64,000 nucleotides of DNA from CAYMGM01 sp964390005 (GTDB lineage Bacteria > Pseudomonadota > Alphaproteobacteria > UBA9219): NCBI GenBank assembly GCA_964390005.1, contig CAYMGM010000001.1, positions 434,001-498,000 on the forward strand. Direction: 5' to 3'. Made by a program: the position numbers and the translations under genes. This document shows, piece after piece, positions 42,150 to 51,572 of this stretch (its first letter is position 1; the number at the start of each line of letters is the position of its first letter). The notes under the pieces are model-generated. The model searched no databases and was not told where the DNA came from. It saw only the letters and a list, made by a program, of their open reading frames with translations.

Positions 42150-43754
42150 ATGACTGACAACGCGCTTTCTTCAATCGTCCGCAGCCGACGGACCTTTGCC
42201 ATTATTGCTCACCCTGACGCCGGTAAAACGACGCTCACGGAAAAGCTTTTGCTGTTCGGCGGGGCCATCCAAATGGCAGGCGCCGTCAAAGCACGCGGCG
42301 AGCAACGACGCGCGCGTTCAGACTGGATGAAGGTCGAGCGTGAGCGCGGTATCTCGGTCACTGCTTCAGTCATGAGCTTTGATTATGCCGAGCGTAATTT
42401 CAATTTGGTCGATACGCCCGGCCACGAAGATTTTTCAGAAGACACCTATCGCACCCTGACCGCCGTTGACAGCGCCGTCATGGTCATCGATGCCGCGAAA
42501 GGCATTGAAAGCCAAACGCGCAAATTGTTCGAAGTTTGTCGTCTGCGCGATATCCCCATTGCGACCTTTATCAACAAAATGGACCGTGAAGCGCGCGATC
42601 CTTTCGATCTGTTAAGCGAGATCGAAGAAACGCTGGCGCTGGATGTCACGCCTGCCAGCTGGCCCATCGGCATGGGACGCGATTTCAAGGGATGCTATGA
42701 TCTGATCCGCGACCGTTTGATTTTGATGGACAAAACCAAAGGCGATCGCGCGACAGAAGGCGTCGCTTGCGAAGGGTTAGAAGATCCCAAGCTTGACGCA
42801 CTTCTTTCCCCCGACGAAGCGCGCAAATTACGCGAAGATGTCGAAGTCGTGCGCGGCCTTTGCAAACCTTTTGATCTTCAATCTTATCGCGAAGGCCATT
42901 TGACGCCGATTTACTTCGGCAGTGCCATCAACAATTTCGGCGTCCGCGAGCTTTTGCTGGGGCTGGCCGAATATGCCCCCTTCCCGCGGCCTCAACCTTC
43001 GGACAAGCGCGAGATCGCGCCCGACGAAGATAAAGTCACGGGCTTTGTCTTCAAGGTTCAAGCGAATATGGATCCCAATCACCGCGACCGCATCGCGTTC
43101 GTTCGGTTATGTTCAGGCCACTACCGGCGCGGCATGAAGCTGCTTCATCAACGCAGCGGCAAAATGATCGCCATCAACAATGCCGTTCTTTTCTTGGCGC
43201 GCGAGCGTGAATTGGCCGAAGACGCCTATGCGGGCGATATTATGGGCATTCCCAATCATGGCAGTTTGCGCATCGGCGACACGTTGACCGAAGGCGAAGT
43301 GCTGAACTTTACCGGCGTTCCCAGCTTTGCGCCTGAACTTTTACAGCGCGTGCATATCGACGATCCGATGAAGGTCAAGCATGTGCGCCGCGCGCTTGAG
43401 CATTTTGCCGAAGAAGGCGCGAGTCAGGTTTTCAAGCCTCTGTCAGGCGCTGAATGGGTCGTGGGCGTCGTGGGGCAATTGCAGTTTGAAATCTTGGCCG
43501 CGCGCATGGCGGCTGAATATGGCCTGCCCGCACATTTTGAGACGGCGGGGCTCGACGCCGCGCGCTGGGTTGAAGCAAGTGATCCTTTGCTTTTGAAGAA
43601 ATTCGTCGAAGCCAATCGCTCGAGCATGGCCGAAGATCATGATGGCGCACTGGTCTTTTTAGCGCGCAACGCCTGGCACCTGAACCGCGCGCAAGAAGAA
43701 AACCCCGACATTCGTTTTCTGAAAACGCGCGAGCAAAGCCGCGCCGTCGCTTAA
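42150..43754 (+). CDS. prfC: Peptide chain release factor 3
   Basis: Translational GTPase (534 residues) that recycles release factors RF1/RF2 from the ribosome. G1 AHPDAGKTTLTEK, G2 RGISVTASVM, G3 DTPGHEDFSED, and NKMDRE (G4) are intact, and the C-terminal half carries the RF3 domains with KVKHVRRALEHFAEEGASQVF. ATG 42150 is given; an in-frame TTG at 42144 has AAAGG at better spacing and may be the real start. Length is typical. Confidence 0.96.
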   Translation: MTDNALSSIVRSRRTFAIIAHPDAGKTTLTEKLLLFGGAIQMAGAVKARGEQRRARSDWMKVERERGISVTASVMSFDYAERNFNLVDTPGHEDFSEDTYRTLTAVDSAVMVIDAAKGIESQTRKLFEVCRLRDIPIATFINKMDREARDPFDLLSEIEETLALDVTPASWPIGMGRDFKGCYDLIRDRLILMDKTKGDRATEGVACEGLEDPKLDALLSPDEARKLREDVEVVRGLCKPFDLQSYREGHLTPIYFGSAINNFGVRELLLGLAEYAPFPRPQPSDKREIAPDEDKVTGFVFKVQANMDPNHRDRIAFVRLCSGHYRRGMKLLHQRSGKMIAINNAVLFLARERELAEDAYAGDIMGIPNHGSLRIGDTLTEGEVLNFTGVPSFAPELLQRVHIDDPMKVKHVRRALEHFAEEGASQVFKPLSGAEWVVGVVGQLQFEILAARMAAEYGLPAHFETAGLDAARWVEASDPLLLKKFVEANRSSMAEDHDGALVFLARNAWHLNRAQEENPDIRFLKTREQSRAVA

Positions 43755-43966
43755 GAAACGCAAAAGCTTTCCAAAGGACGTTCGGCACGATAGCGCTGAA
43801 GTCCCCTTCGGACTTCATGCGGATCTGTGCCCAATGTCGCCTCTTCGATCGTGCCGCGAAAGAGAGGGGGGCGATCTCCCTTCAAACTTTTATTGAAAAG
43901 AAGGATAGCACGTATATTAGCAAGAACGGCGGCAAACAACTGCCCATCAAGCTTTTGACAACCCAT
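43751..43966 (-). CDS. Doubtful small reading frame in gap after prfC
   Basis: A 71-residue frame starts at ATG 43966 and ends 4 bases inside prfC. The gap 43755-44109 has no other candidate. AAAGGG precedes the ATG closely, and the C-terminal part (RGTIEEATLGTDPHEVRRGLQ) looks protein-like, but there is no homologue I recognise. Within it lies a hairpin TGAAGTCC/GGACTTCA (43797-43817), which may simply be structural RNA or terminator debris. Confidence 0.2.
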   Translation of the reverse strand: MGCQKLDGQLFAAVLANIRAILLFNKSLKGDRPPLFRGTIEEATLGTDPHEVRRGLQRYRAERPLESFCVS

Positions 43967-44109
43967 CGCCCTTTCCCGGGAAAGGACGTATCAGCGCAAG
44001 ACGCCGTCCGATAAAGTGCGTCTAAAGAAAAGGGTTTGATAGAAAATCCCTGAAACAGGCGTATGGGTTGACCCGTTTGCGGTGTTTTCATCCGATGATC
44101 TGGGGTCGT

Positions 44110-47100
44110 TTAGTTCGCCTTTAGATCAACACGGTCCATATTGCCCGACGGCACGTTGGCCCCCAGTGCGCGAACATCCAACCGATTGGAAGCAACGCCT
44201 TTGCCAACCAAGTAATCGCGGACAGCCAAAACACGCTGAAGCGAGATTTGACGCGCTTCACGCGGGGACGAGCCGTTATTGCCTGAGGCCGCATAACCAA
44301 TCAGCGTCAAACGCGATCCCGGCTTGCGCGCCATCGCAACGGCAACCTTGTTCAAGGTTTGTTGGGAATCGCTTGTCAGCCCCGTTCTCAATTCGTCAAA
44401 AGACAATGAGGACATATCGGAGTCAAGCACCAGCGGGCTACCTGAAGAGGAAGGTTGCGGCAGCGTTTCCGGCAAGCTGGGCGTCTGAAGCCCATCTTGC
44501 AACGCAGGCGGCGGAACTTCTTTCACGTCATCCGGTAAGCTGGGCGTCGCAAGCGGAACATTGTTGGTGGTATCCAAAGAAGGATTCGCCGGGACCTGCG
44601 TTGCCGATGCTGGTGCCAAAAGCGGCGGCTGCGGCGCTTCAGGGATCGCTAGATCAGCGGCAAGCGACGGCTTGGGGGGCGTCGGCAAGGCCTTAGGCAT
44701 GGCTTGCGTGCTATCCGCTTTGTCAAGCGTCCCCAGAACACCAGCTTTTTCAGATGAAAGCTTCGGAGGCTGCGGCTTTTCCTGTTCGGGACGCGCGGCG
44801 GGTACCGGCGCCTGACAGGCAACCGTTTGCCCCCCGCTTGAGCCAATGCATTGCCACATCCAGGGCCCCATACCCGAGACATCTGTAACGGCCCCAGCGG
44901 CACAACGTTCGTCTCTTGAAGGCGGTTGTGCCGAAGGACGGCCAGCGGCAGAGCCACATCGCCCATCTATTGAGGGTTTTAATTCAGACGTCGGCGCACG
45001 ATGTTGTTTTAACGCAGCGCCCGACATTGTCACAGGCGCGCTACAAGAAGCCGTATCAGCGCCCATAGCCCCTTCACAAACCCAGATCCACGCCGTTCCA
45101 TCAGGATTTTGCGTAATCACGCCGGGCGATCCCGTCTCGCACAAATCTTTGACAGGCGGCATAGCGGCACTTTGACCGTGCGCAAGGCCGCAGCGCCCAT
45201 CGAGAGCCGAGGGTTGTTGCAAAGCCGAAGCCGCAGGCGCGACAAGTGCAGGCGCAGGCGCGGGCGCAGGCGTAGTAGGCTGGGCGGCCTCAACGGCTGG
45301 TACAGGCGCTGGCGCGACAGGCGACGCCGCCGTCTCATGATCCGATGAGGACATCGCTTGCGGCGCTGTTTCTTTTTCTTCCTGTTTTTCAGGAGCCGTC
45401 GGCTTCATAGGCGTTTCGCATGTCGCGATCTTGCCGCCCAGGTTTGCCGCACAATTCCAACGCCACGGCCCACTGCCGACAACAGCCGAAGCTTGGCCTG
45501 TCCGGCATAAATACGCCATCGGTTTTGTTTCAGCTGGGATTTCGGCGGCAAGCCCACAAGCGCCATCATTGGTTTTAACGCTTTGAGACGCTTTAATCGG
45601 CGCGGGGGCGGTTTTTTCAACAACAGGTTCGGCGACCGATTTGTCGACAGGCGGCTTTTCGGCTGCGACAGGCGCAACGGCGGCTGCCGTTTTGGGTTTG
45701 CTTTTTTCTACAGGCATAGCGACAGGTGCCGCTTTGGGCGTCGCCACAGCTTTTTTGGGTTTTTCTGCCTTGGGCTCTGACGCAGGTTTCTCAGCCGTTT
45801 TCGCCGTTGGGCCGCAGGTATTTGACAACCAAATATCGTGGACAGATCCGCCCGGACATTCGGTCTTGGTTTCGCCCGCGATTTGGCCCTGATATGTCGA
45901 TGGATAACCAACTTCAGCGCAAGAACGAGTCCATGGTTTGCTTTCGGGCGTACAAGTCGGTTCTTCTGGCGTGGGTGCCGCCAATGTTTCCGATGTTTCA
46001 GCCCCCGTTGTTGTAACAGGCGCAACAGGTGCCGCCGCTGGCGCTTCGGGGAAGACCGATGTCGCATTCAAATTGCTGTGCGCCGCTCGTTTTTCCGGTG
46101 CAGCCCCATCCGCTGTCGTATCAGGCCCAGTTGTCGCAACAGCTTCATCGACTGGCGGGCCAAAAATGCTGCTTGTTCCTGTCGGTTTCGGTGCAGCCTT
46201 AACTGTTTTTTTGGCGACGGAAGAAGGTACAGACGTTTGCCCTGTCTGCGCTTTATCGTCCGTCACGGAACGAAGTTCGGGCTTCACGGGTGCCGCCACC
46301 GGTGCTGGCGATGAATCTTTGGCAAACGGCAAATCGGCAGGAAGTTGGTCTTTCTTAGAAACGGGCGCGGCGGCTGACAACGCTTCTTTATCTTCGGCCG
46401 CTTCGGGTTCTGGGGCAAGCGTGCTAGCGGCGGCTTTGACCGGAACTGGCGCAGCCAAAGGCGCTGTCGCGTGCCCTGCTGGCACGCTTAAAGATTTAGG
46501 TCCACGTCCAACCTGATAGGTGACGTTTTCATCAGCTTCCGTCGTCGGCGCTGCGGAGACGTCAGACGGCACCTTCGCTGCCGCTGTCGCGGACAGCGGA
46601 ACCTGCGTAATATCTTGCGAAGCGGCATCAGTTGCCACACTGGTCGGCGCCGAGGATGATGGCACCTCGCCCCCGGCCTGTTTCAAGGCATTTTTCATAC
46701 CTTGCATCAACATTAGATTAGCCGCGCTATTTTTCGACGACGGCGTGCCAAGATTTTGCGGCGCGCCCAGGCTGTTTGCTGCCGCCCCGGGTTGACCCAA
46801 TTCCATGCCCGGCGATGCGACCAATCCCGGTGAACGCTTTGAAAGCGCACTGTTCGACAACGGAATTGACGAATTCATCTGAGGCGCTTGCATGTCGCCA
46901 ACCGGAAGACGGCTGTTGCCCTTTGACGTTTTTTTCTTCGTCGTCGTTTGGGTGTCGTCTTGCGGCAATTTCAATTGACCGGGCTGAATGGGTTTATTCC
47001 ATTCGACGCCCTCGGGCAAAACCGTGTCGACAGGCTGACCTAGACTTTGGTTGTAATAAGTCTCGACAGGCTGCACTTGCTCGGCTCGGACCGGCGACAA

Positions 47101-47175
47101 AGGAAAACCAGCGCAACTTAGCGCGACAAGACCGCTCGCGCACAAGCGCCAAGAAATGCGTACAGATAAAGCCAT
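44110..47175 (-). CDS. Large exported OmpA-domain protein with Cys-rich repeat modules
   Basis: Envelope protein of 1021 residues from ATG 47175. An N-terminal signal peptide (ALSVRISWRLCASGLVALSC to PVRA) is followed by a long Pro/Ala/Lys-rich low-complexity region. Then come three repeated modules with the pattern CGxAxG...LCxxG...GPWxWxCxGxxGGxxAxC (coding about 45566-45410, 45200-45035, 44968-44815) and one degenerate Cys-containing unit before them (about 45955-45815). The last ~70 residues are an OmpA-type peptidoglycan-binding part (LIGYAASGN, REARQISLQRVLAVRDYLVG). It probably links the outer envelope or an appendage to the wall. The ribosome site is weak. Confidence 0.8.
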   Translation of the reverse strand: MALSVRISWRLCASGLVALSCAGFPLSPVRAEQVQPVETYYNQSLGQPVDTVLPEGVEWNKPIQPGQLKLPQDDTQTTTKKKTSKGNSRLPVGDMQAPQMNSSIPLSNSALSKRSPGLVASPGMELGQPGAAANSLGAPQNLGTPSSKNSAANLMLMQGMKNALKQAGGEVPSSSAPTSVATDAASQDITQVPLSATAAAKVPSDVSAAPTTEADENVTYQVGRGPKSLSVPAGHATAPLAAPVPVKAAASTLAPEPEAAEDKEALSAAAPVSKKDQLPADLPFAKDSSPAPVAAPVKPELRSVTDDKAQTGQTSVPSSVAKKTVKAAPKPTGTSSIFGPPVDEAVATTGPDTTADGAAPEKRAAHSNLNATSVFPEAPAAAPVAPVTTTGAETSETLAAPTPEEPTCTPESKPWTRSCAEVGYPSTYQGQIAGETKTECPGGSVHDIWLSNTCGPTAKTAEKPASEPKAEKPKKAVATPKAAPVAMPVEKSKPKTAAAVAPVAAEKPPVDKSVAEPVVEKTAPAPIKASQSVKTNDGACGLAAEIPAETKPMAYLCRTGQASAVVGSGPWRWNCAANLGGKIATCETPMKPTAPEKQEEKETAPQAMSSSDHETAASPVAPAPVPAVEAAQPTTPAPAPAPALVAPAASALQQPSALDGRCGLAHGQSAAMPPVKDLCETGSPGVITQNPDGTAWIWVCEGAMGADTASCSAPVTMSGAALKQHRAPTSELKPSIDGRCGSAAGRPSAQPPSRDERCAAGAVTDVSGMGPWMWQCIGSSGGQTVACQAPVPAARPEQEKPQPPKLSSEKAGVLGTLDKADSTQAMPKALPTPPKPSLAADLAIPEAPQPPLLAPASATQVPANPSLDTTNNVPLATPSLPDDVKEVPPPALQDGLQTPSLPETLPQPSSSGSPLVLDSDMSSLSFDELRTGLTSDSQQTLNKVAVAMARKPGSRLTLIGYAASGNNGSSPREARQISLQRVLAVRDYLVGKGVASNRLDVRALGANVPSGNMDRVDLKAN

Positions 47176-47319
47176 TGTTCGGCCCAAGCCCCTATCGAAT
47201 CGACATTGCCATAGTTCTAGCGCCATAATTCTAGCGCCATAGTTGTAGCGCCCTTAGGCCCGCGCGTCGATAGATAATACTTTGTCCAGACCTGTCAAAC
47301 GGGCAGGACAATCAATCTC

Positions 47320-48132
47320 TTATGCTTTCGACGGCTGTACGGCACGTAAGGACTGAACCATCTTATCGTGAATCTGAGCATTCGTCGCGATAATTGCACC
47401 AGAAGTTAAGGGATTTTGACTTTGTTGCAGCGGCGCAACAAAACCGCCAGCTTCTTTAACCATAACGACCCCAGCCGCATAGTCCCAAAGGCCCAGCCCC
47501 GATTCCCAATAAGCATCGTAACGGCCCGCCGCGACATAAGCCATATCCAGCGAAGCCGCGCCCGCGCGGCGAATGCCTGCGACTTGTGGCATAATGGCAT
47601 TCACTTCTTTCATGACCAATGGGGCGTCCTTGGGCGAACCCTTCCAAGGCAAACCCGTCGCGACCAAACAATCGCTCATCTCTGTGCGTGCCGAGACGCG
47701 CAGACGCTGATTGTTTAAAAAGGCACCAGCCCCCTTCTCGGCCCAAAACATCTCGTCCGTAATGGGGTTATAGATCAATCCCGCGATGACCTCGCCTTCG
47801 CGCATCGCGGCGATCGAAATGGCCCAATGTGGCACGCCGTGCAAAAAGTTCGTCGTCCCATCAAGCGGATCGACGATCCACTTTTCGGCCCGGTCCGAGC
47901 TGTCTGCCGCGCCGTCATTCTCTTCCATGATAAAGCCAAAGGCCGGACGCGCTTTGGCCAATTCCTCACGCAAAATCTTTTGTGCCTGAAAATCCGCCGT
48001 GCTGACAAAATCCGCAGGCCCTTTGCGCGAAATCTGAAGGTGTTCAACCTCGCCAAAATCGCGGCGCAACCCTTTACCGGCCTTTTCGGCAGCACGCGCC
48101 ATCACATTGATCAAGGCGGGACGAACGATCAT
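47320..48132 (-). CDS. suhB: Inositol monophosphatase family protein
   Basis: Classic IMPase/SuhB of 270 residues, Mg-dependent phosphatase of the inositol-1-phosphate type. The metal sites are complete: FIMEENDG near 67 (Glu pair), VDPLDGTTNFLHG near 88, and LWDYAAGVVMVKEAGG near 215. The standard for comparing the degenerate pair at 12.4-14.3 kb. It is 21 bases after efp, with which it probably shares a transcript. Confidence 0.95.
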   Translation of the reverse strand: MIVRPALINVMARAAEKAGKGLRRDFGEVEHLQISRKGPADFVSTADFQAQKILREELAKARPAFGFIMEENDGAADSSDRAEKWIVDPLDGTTNFLHGVPHWAISIAAMREGEVIAGLIYNPITDEMFWAEKGAGAFLNNQRLRVSARTEMSDCLVATGLPWKGSPKDAPLVMKEVNAIMPQVAGIRRAGAASLDMAYVAAGRYDAYWESGLGLWDYAAGVVMVKEAGGFVAPLQQSQNPLTSGAIIATNAQIHDKMVQSLRAVQPSKA

Positions 48133-48153
48133 GGAAAGAAACTCCCTGTTACC

Positions 48154-48720
48154 TTAGTCTTTGGCGCGTTCGATATAAGTCCCGTCTGCCGTATTGACGA
48201 CAATGCGGGTGCCGACGCTGATAAAGGGCGGAACCATGACGCGCACGCCGTTTGAAAGCTTGGCTGGTTTGTAAGACGACGATGCCGTCTGGCCTTTGAC
48301 GACAGGATCGGCTTCCACGATTTCTAGCGTAACCGACGGCGGCAATTCGACCGACAGCGGTGCGCCTTCATAGGTCTGAACGTTGCAGATCATGCTTTCC
48401 TGCAAAAAAGGCGCACTATCGCCCAAAACGTCGGCGGTCACGATGTATTGCTCGAACGATTCTTGATCCATAAAAGTGTATTCGTCGCCCGACGCGTACA
48501 AATACTGCATCTCGTGGTCCATCAGCTGAACACGCTCAACCGTTTCTTGCGTGCGGAAGCGTTCGTTCGTCTTGATGCCCGTACGCACATCCTTCATTTC
48601 GATCTGGACAATGGCATTGCCTTTGCCAGGAATGATAATTTCGCTTTTAATAACGACCCACAATTTGTTGTTGTGGTCCAAAACATGTCCTTTGCGGACG
48701 GTATTCGCATCAACTTTCAT
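48154..48720 (-). CDS. efp: Elongation factor P
   Basis: Three-domain beta-barrel protein of 188 residues that relieves ribosome stalling at polyproline. N-terminal VDANTVRKGHVLDHNNKLWVV leads to the loop PGKGNAIVQ, whose Lys near position 34 is the usual site of modification. The C-terminal domain ends with GTRIVVNTADGTYIERAK. No epmA/epmB genes are in the window. Followed by suhB. Confidence 0.96.
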   Translation of the reverse strand: MKVDANTVRKGHVLDHNNKLWVVIKSEIIIPGKGNAIVQIEMKDVRTGIKTNERFRTQETVERVQLMDHEMQYLYASGDEYTFMDQESFEQYIVTADVLGDSAPFLQESMICNVQTYEGAPLSVELPPSVTLEIVEADPVVKGQTASSSYKPAKLSNGVRVMVPPFISVGTRIVVNTADGTYIERAKD

Positions 48721-49060
48721 CGCGTTCGCTCTTTTACGTGAAAATGGCTTGGGAAGCCCCGTTGTTAAGCCATAGCCTTTGCTAGTTCAAGGTTTTTCTT
48801 GGCAAGAGATCGACGCGCTTTCTGGTTTTCGCTGAAACGGCGATAAAATCGTCTTTTTCCTAAACATATTCAGCCTTTCCTGGACCTCAATACAGAATCG
48901 CCCCTCAACTGCAACCTGTGGTTGTTTTTTCTTCAGAAGAATAATTAAATTTTACAATAGGCAAAACACCTTTGAAACCACTCACATATTACTTTATTGC
49001 GCCTGCTTAGCTAGTCTGTTGACAATGTTTCCTGCTTATGAGACCATCGACACTCATCGG

Positions 49061-49075
49061 TTAATTTTGGATTAA
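49061..49075. promoter_or_regulatory. CtrA-like site TTAA-N7-TTAA upstream of the amyloid-like cluster
   Basis: TTAA (49061-49064) and TTAA (49072-49075) are exactly 7 bases apart, the binding form of the alphaproteobacterial master regulator CtrA. More TTAAC half sites follow at about 49090 and 49115. The gap 48721-49152 (432 bases) holds this, a TTGACA hexamer at 49019-49024 without a good -10, and no gene. Confidence 0.4.
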
Positions 49076-49152
49076 TCTTATCCAAGCCTGTTAACTAGTC
49101 GAAAGCGAATCCCGCTTAACAAATCATCAACCATAGGTAAGGGAGGCCCTCC

Positions 49153-50133
49153 ATGAAGACTTTTTTGATGAGTTCAGCTGCCGTCATGGCATTCTTGTTC
49201 GCCGTCGGACAAACCCCTGCGAACGCCGCCGTTCCAGGAGTCGATCTGATGGTTGCCAATCAGGATCAGTCGGCCAGCGTGGCAGATAGCTCGGTCGCCG
49301 CCGGTCAAACCGCCTCGCATGACGACCACCACTTTGGCCCCCCTGCACCTCCGGCACCTGCCGCCGCGTCGCAGACCGGCGACGTCAATTATGGAAATGC
49401 CACGTTTGGCGGTTATGGCATCTACACGCTGCAAAACAACACTGGCTATAACGATGCCGCCAACAACGGCGCACAAGTTGCGGCTCAAATCAACACGGGC
49501 GGCGCTGGCCTTGCCCTGGCCGATCAAGACCAATCGGCCAGCGTGAAAAAATCTGGCACGCTTGGCACCACCCGCACCGGCGACGTGAACTACAATTCTG
49601 GCGCTTTCAGCAGCGGCAAAATTGGCGTTTACACATTGCAGAACACGACAGGCAGCAGCGACGCCGCCAACAACGGGATGCAATTAGCCGCTCAGTTGAA
49701 TGACGGGACGGCAGCTGGCATCGTCGCGACGCAATCGCAAGATGCCACGGTTTCGCACAGCGGGGCCGCCCAAGGCACACGTACGGGCGATGTCAGCTAT
49801 GGCAATGGCTCGATCAGCAGCAACGGCATCTTCACGCTTCAAAACACGACGGGCGTGGATAATGCCGCTAACAACGCGACACAAATCACGGCGCAGGTCA
49901 ACGACGATTCCGTCCATCTTGCTGGCGCGGTTTCTTCGCAAGACATGAACGCCACCGTCGCCAATGTCGGCACGACTGTTAACGCATCGCCCGTTTATGG
50001 CAGCCGTACAGGCAACATCAACTATGGCGCCACCTTCTCCGGCGTCGGCGTTTACACCATCAGCAACACAACGGGTGCGAACAATGCGGCGAACAACGCC
50101 ACAAGCATCGCTGTTCAGCTGAACAACATGTAA
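49153..50133 (+). CDS. Exported amyloid-like repeat protein (Fap-type major subunit candidate)
   Basis: 326 residues with a signal peptide (to about residue 25, ANA). After a His/Pro-rich spacer (DDHHFGPPAPPAP) come four related units at about 75-140, 141-209, 210-284 and 285-326, each beginning (R/Q)TGDVNY and containing YTLQNTTGxxDAANNxxQxAAQxN, and separated by a linker with SQDAxV. Such spaced Asn/Gln pairs on either side of a turn are the signature of amyloid repeats in Fap (FapB/FapC) and curli-type proteins. No Cys. GGGAGG lies 6 bases upstream. First gene of a cluster with a C39 peptidase and a FapF-like barrel. The match to FapC is of pattern, not of close sequence. Confidence 0.75.
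   Translation: MKTFLMSSAAVMAFLFAVGQTPANAAVPGVDLMVANQDQSASVADSSVAAGQTASHDDHHFGPPAPPAPAAASQTGDVNYGNATFGGYGIYTLQNNTGYNDAANNGAQVAAQINTGGAGLALADQDQSASVKKSGTLGTTRTGDVNYNSGAFSSGKIGVYTLQNTTGSSDAANNGMQLAAQLNDGTAAGIVATQSQDATVSHSGAAQGTRTGDVSYGNGSISSNGIFTLQNTTGVDNAANNATQITAQVNDDSVHLAGAVSSQDMNATVANVGTTVNASPVYGSRTGNINYGATFSGVGVYTISNTTGANNAANNATSIAVQLNNM
49375..50130 (+). repeat. Four in-frame repeats in the amyloid-like gene
   Basis: Units of about 66-75 codons at 49375-49572, 49573-49779, 49780-50004, and a shortened last one at 50005-50130. They are clearly similar at protein level and also in DNA (for example CAAAACACGACAGG-like stretches), but not identical, so duplication is not recent. Confidence 0.8.
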
Positions 50134-50234
50134 GCCCACAACCGATCTCCGTCTGGCGCTTTACGGCGCCAGGCGGGAACGGTTTGAATGACTTCAAGGC
50201 GTATCAAAAACGCCAAACAATAGGGGAGGCAAAC

Positions 50235-50669
50235 ATGACTTTTCGCCATGCGGACGACATGATCAACGCCGCCAAAATATTGACTTTGTCTCTTTTGTTT
50301 TTATTAGGTCTCGCCTATCTGGCTCCGGCACAGGCCGAGACGCTGATCGCCGCCAATGCGCAAGAAATTGATCAAAGTCTCACCGCCAACGACGAAATTG
50401 TCGTCGCCGATATGTCTGATCAAGCCTTGGCCGAAAATGAAATGAGCGATACGCGCGGGGCCGCGGATTTGACGCCGCTGTCAAATCAGATGCTTGCCGC
50501 AACGACTTCGGGCAACAGTTTTAGCGTCGCTGGCGATCTGACGACGGGCTCGATCAATTTGGGCGACGCGTTGAGCGGACTTGGGTTCGGAAGCTTTGTC
50601 ATGAATACCGGGAACAATACGGCGATCAACTCAGCCGTCGCGCTGAGCGTTCAGATCCTTTCCCCGTAA
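50235..50669 (+). CDS. Small exported protein of the amyloid-like cluster (minor subunit candidate)
   Basis: 144 residues from ATG 50235, supported by GGGGAGG 6 bases upstream; the upstream TTG reading is not needed. Signal peptide MTFRHADDMINAAKILTLSL to PAQA (cut near 34). After it comes a conserved-looking segment EMSDTRGA (about 69-76), and near the C-terminus FVMNTGNNTAINSAVALSVQI (121-141) repeats the NTTGxxNxAxN...Q pattern of the main repeat protein in half-length form. It may nucleate or cap fibres. Confidence 0.7.
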   Translation: MTFRHADDMINAAKILTLSLLFLLGLAYLAPAQAETLIAANAQEIDQSLTANDEIVVADMSDQALAENEMSDTRGAADLTPLSNQMLAATTSGNSFSVAGDLTTGSINLGDALSGLGFGSFVMNTGNNTAINSAVALSVQILSP

Positions 50670-50684
50670 GTCAGGACGCGGCAG

Positions 50685-51557
50685 ATGACAAGCGTTTTTG
50701 CCTTCTCCCCTAAAGGTTTCCCGTGGAAGCTGGCATGCTTGTTGTTTGCCTTTTTTGTTTCATTTCCCCTATCGGAAAGCTGTGCGCTTCCAGCCTCAGG
50801 TGACATTCCTGACGAAGACAATATCCTTTTTACGGACGATACGCCCCAGACCGGCGCGCCCGTGACGGTACTGAATGGCAGCGACAACACATTGCGCGTT
50901 GCCGTTCAGAGCTGGCGGGATATTCCTTTTCAAACAGTCAAACGCCAGGCTTTGGATTACAGCTGCGGCTCGGCAGCTCTAGCCACGCTACTAACTTATG
51001 GCTATGGCAAAGACACGGCTGAAAGAAACGCCTTTCAAGCGATGTTCGAGGCAGGCGACAAGGAAAAGATTCGCCACGAAGGCTTTTCGTTTTTAGATAT
51101 GAGCCGCTACTTGCAAAGTCAGGGGTACAAAGCGGGCGGTTATAAAATCTCATACGCCACAATCGAAAAAAACAAGGTTCCCTTTATCGCGCTGATCAAT
51201 AATGGGGGCTATAACCATTTTGTCGTCATCAAAAGTTTAATGGGCCCCTATGTTTTGGTTGGCGACCCAAGCCGCGGCAACCTTATCTACACGCGCGACG
51301 CTTTCTCTAAAATCTGGAACGGATTGGCTCTGATCATCACCAGCCAAGCCAGCAAAGGACGCGCCCTTTTTCAGGATCAGCGCGAATGGAGCTATGTCCA
51401 TACGATGGCGCGTCCTCAGACCGGTCAAAGGCCTGATCTAGATTCAACGCAGCTTCCCTACCCCAATGCACAAATTGCGCCGACATGGGTTGACCCTATT
51501 CAACGCGTAACATCAGGCCTGACCAATGCTTTTGGCTCGTCGGGCTTTTTACCCTAG
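50685..51557 (+). CDS. C39-family cysteine peptidase (FapD-like)
   Basis: 290 residues: an N-terminal hydrophobic segment (LACLLFAFFVSFPLSESC) exports it or lipid-anchors it, then a C39 peptidase domain. Catalytic residues are visible: Cys94 in DYSCGSAALA with the preceding Gln88 (oxyanion), His178 in YNHFVVIK and Asp194 in VGDPSRG. In the Pseudomonas Fap system FapD has this domain and location. No ABC transporter domain is attached, unlike bacteriocin exporters. It is 16 bases after the small exported gene. Confidence 0.85.
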   Translation: MTSVFAFSPKGFPWKLACLLFAFFVSFPLSESCALPASGDIPDEDNILFTDDTPQTGAPVTVLNGSDNTLRVAVQSWRDIPFQTVKRQALDYSCGSAALATLLTYGYGKDTAERNAFQAMFEAGDKEKIRHEGFSFLDMSRYLQSQGYKAGGYKISYATIEKNKVPFIALINNGGYNHFVVIKSLMGPYVLVGDPSRGNLIYTRDAFSKIWNGLALIITSQASKGRALFQDQREWSYVHTMARPQTGQRPDLDSTQLPYPNAQIAPTWVDPIQRVTSGLTNAFGSSGFLP

Positions 51558-51572
51558 CGATCGGAGGGGAAA

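Noticed and set aside
43432..43818. Minus-strand open frame of 128 codons inside prfC
   Set aside because: It is entirely antisense to prfC, has no motif and no ribosome site.
49019..49024. TTGACA hexamer before the amyloid-like cluster
   Set aside because: No convincing -10 element follows at 16-18 bases, so it is not called as a promoter.
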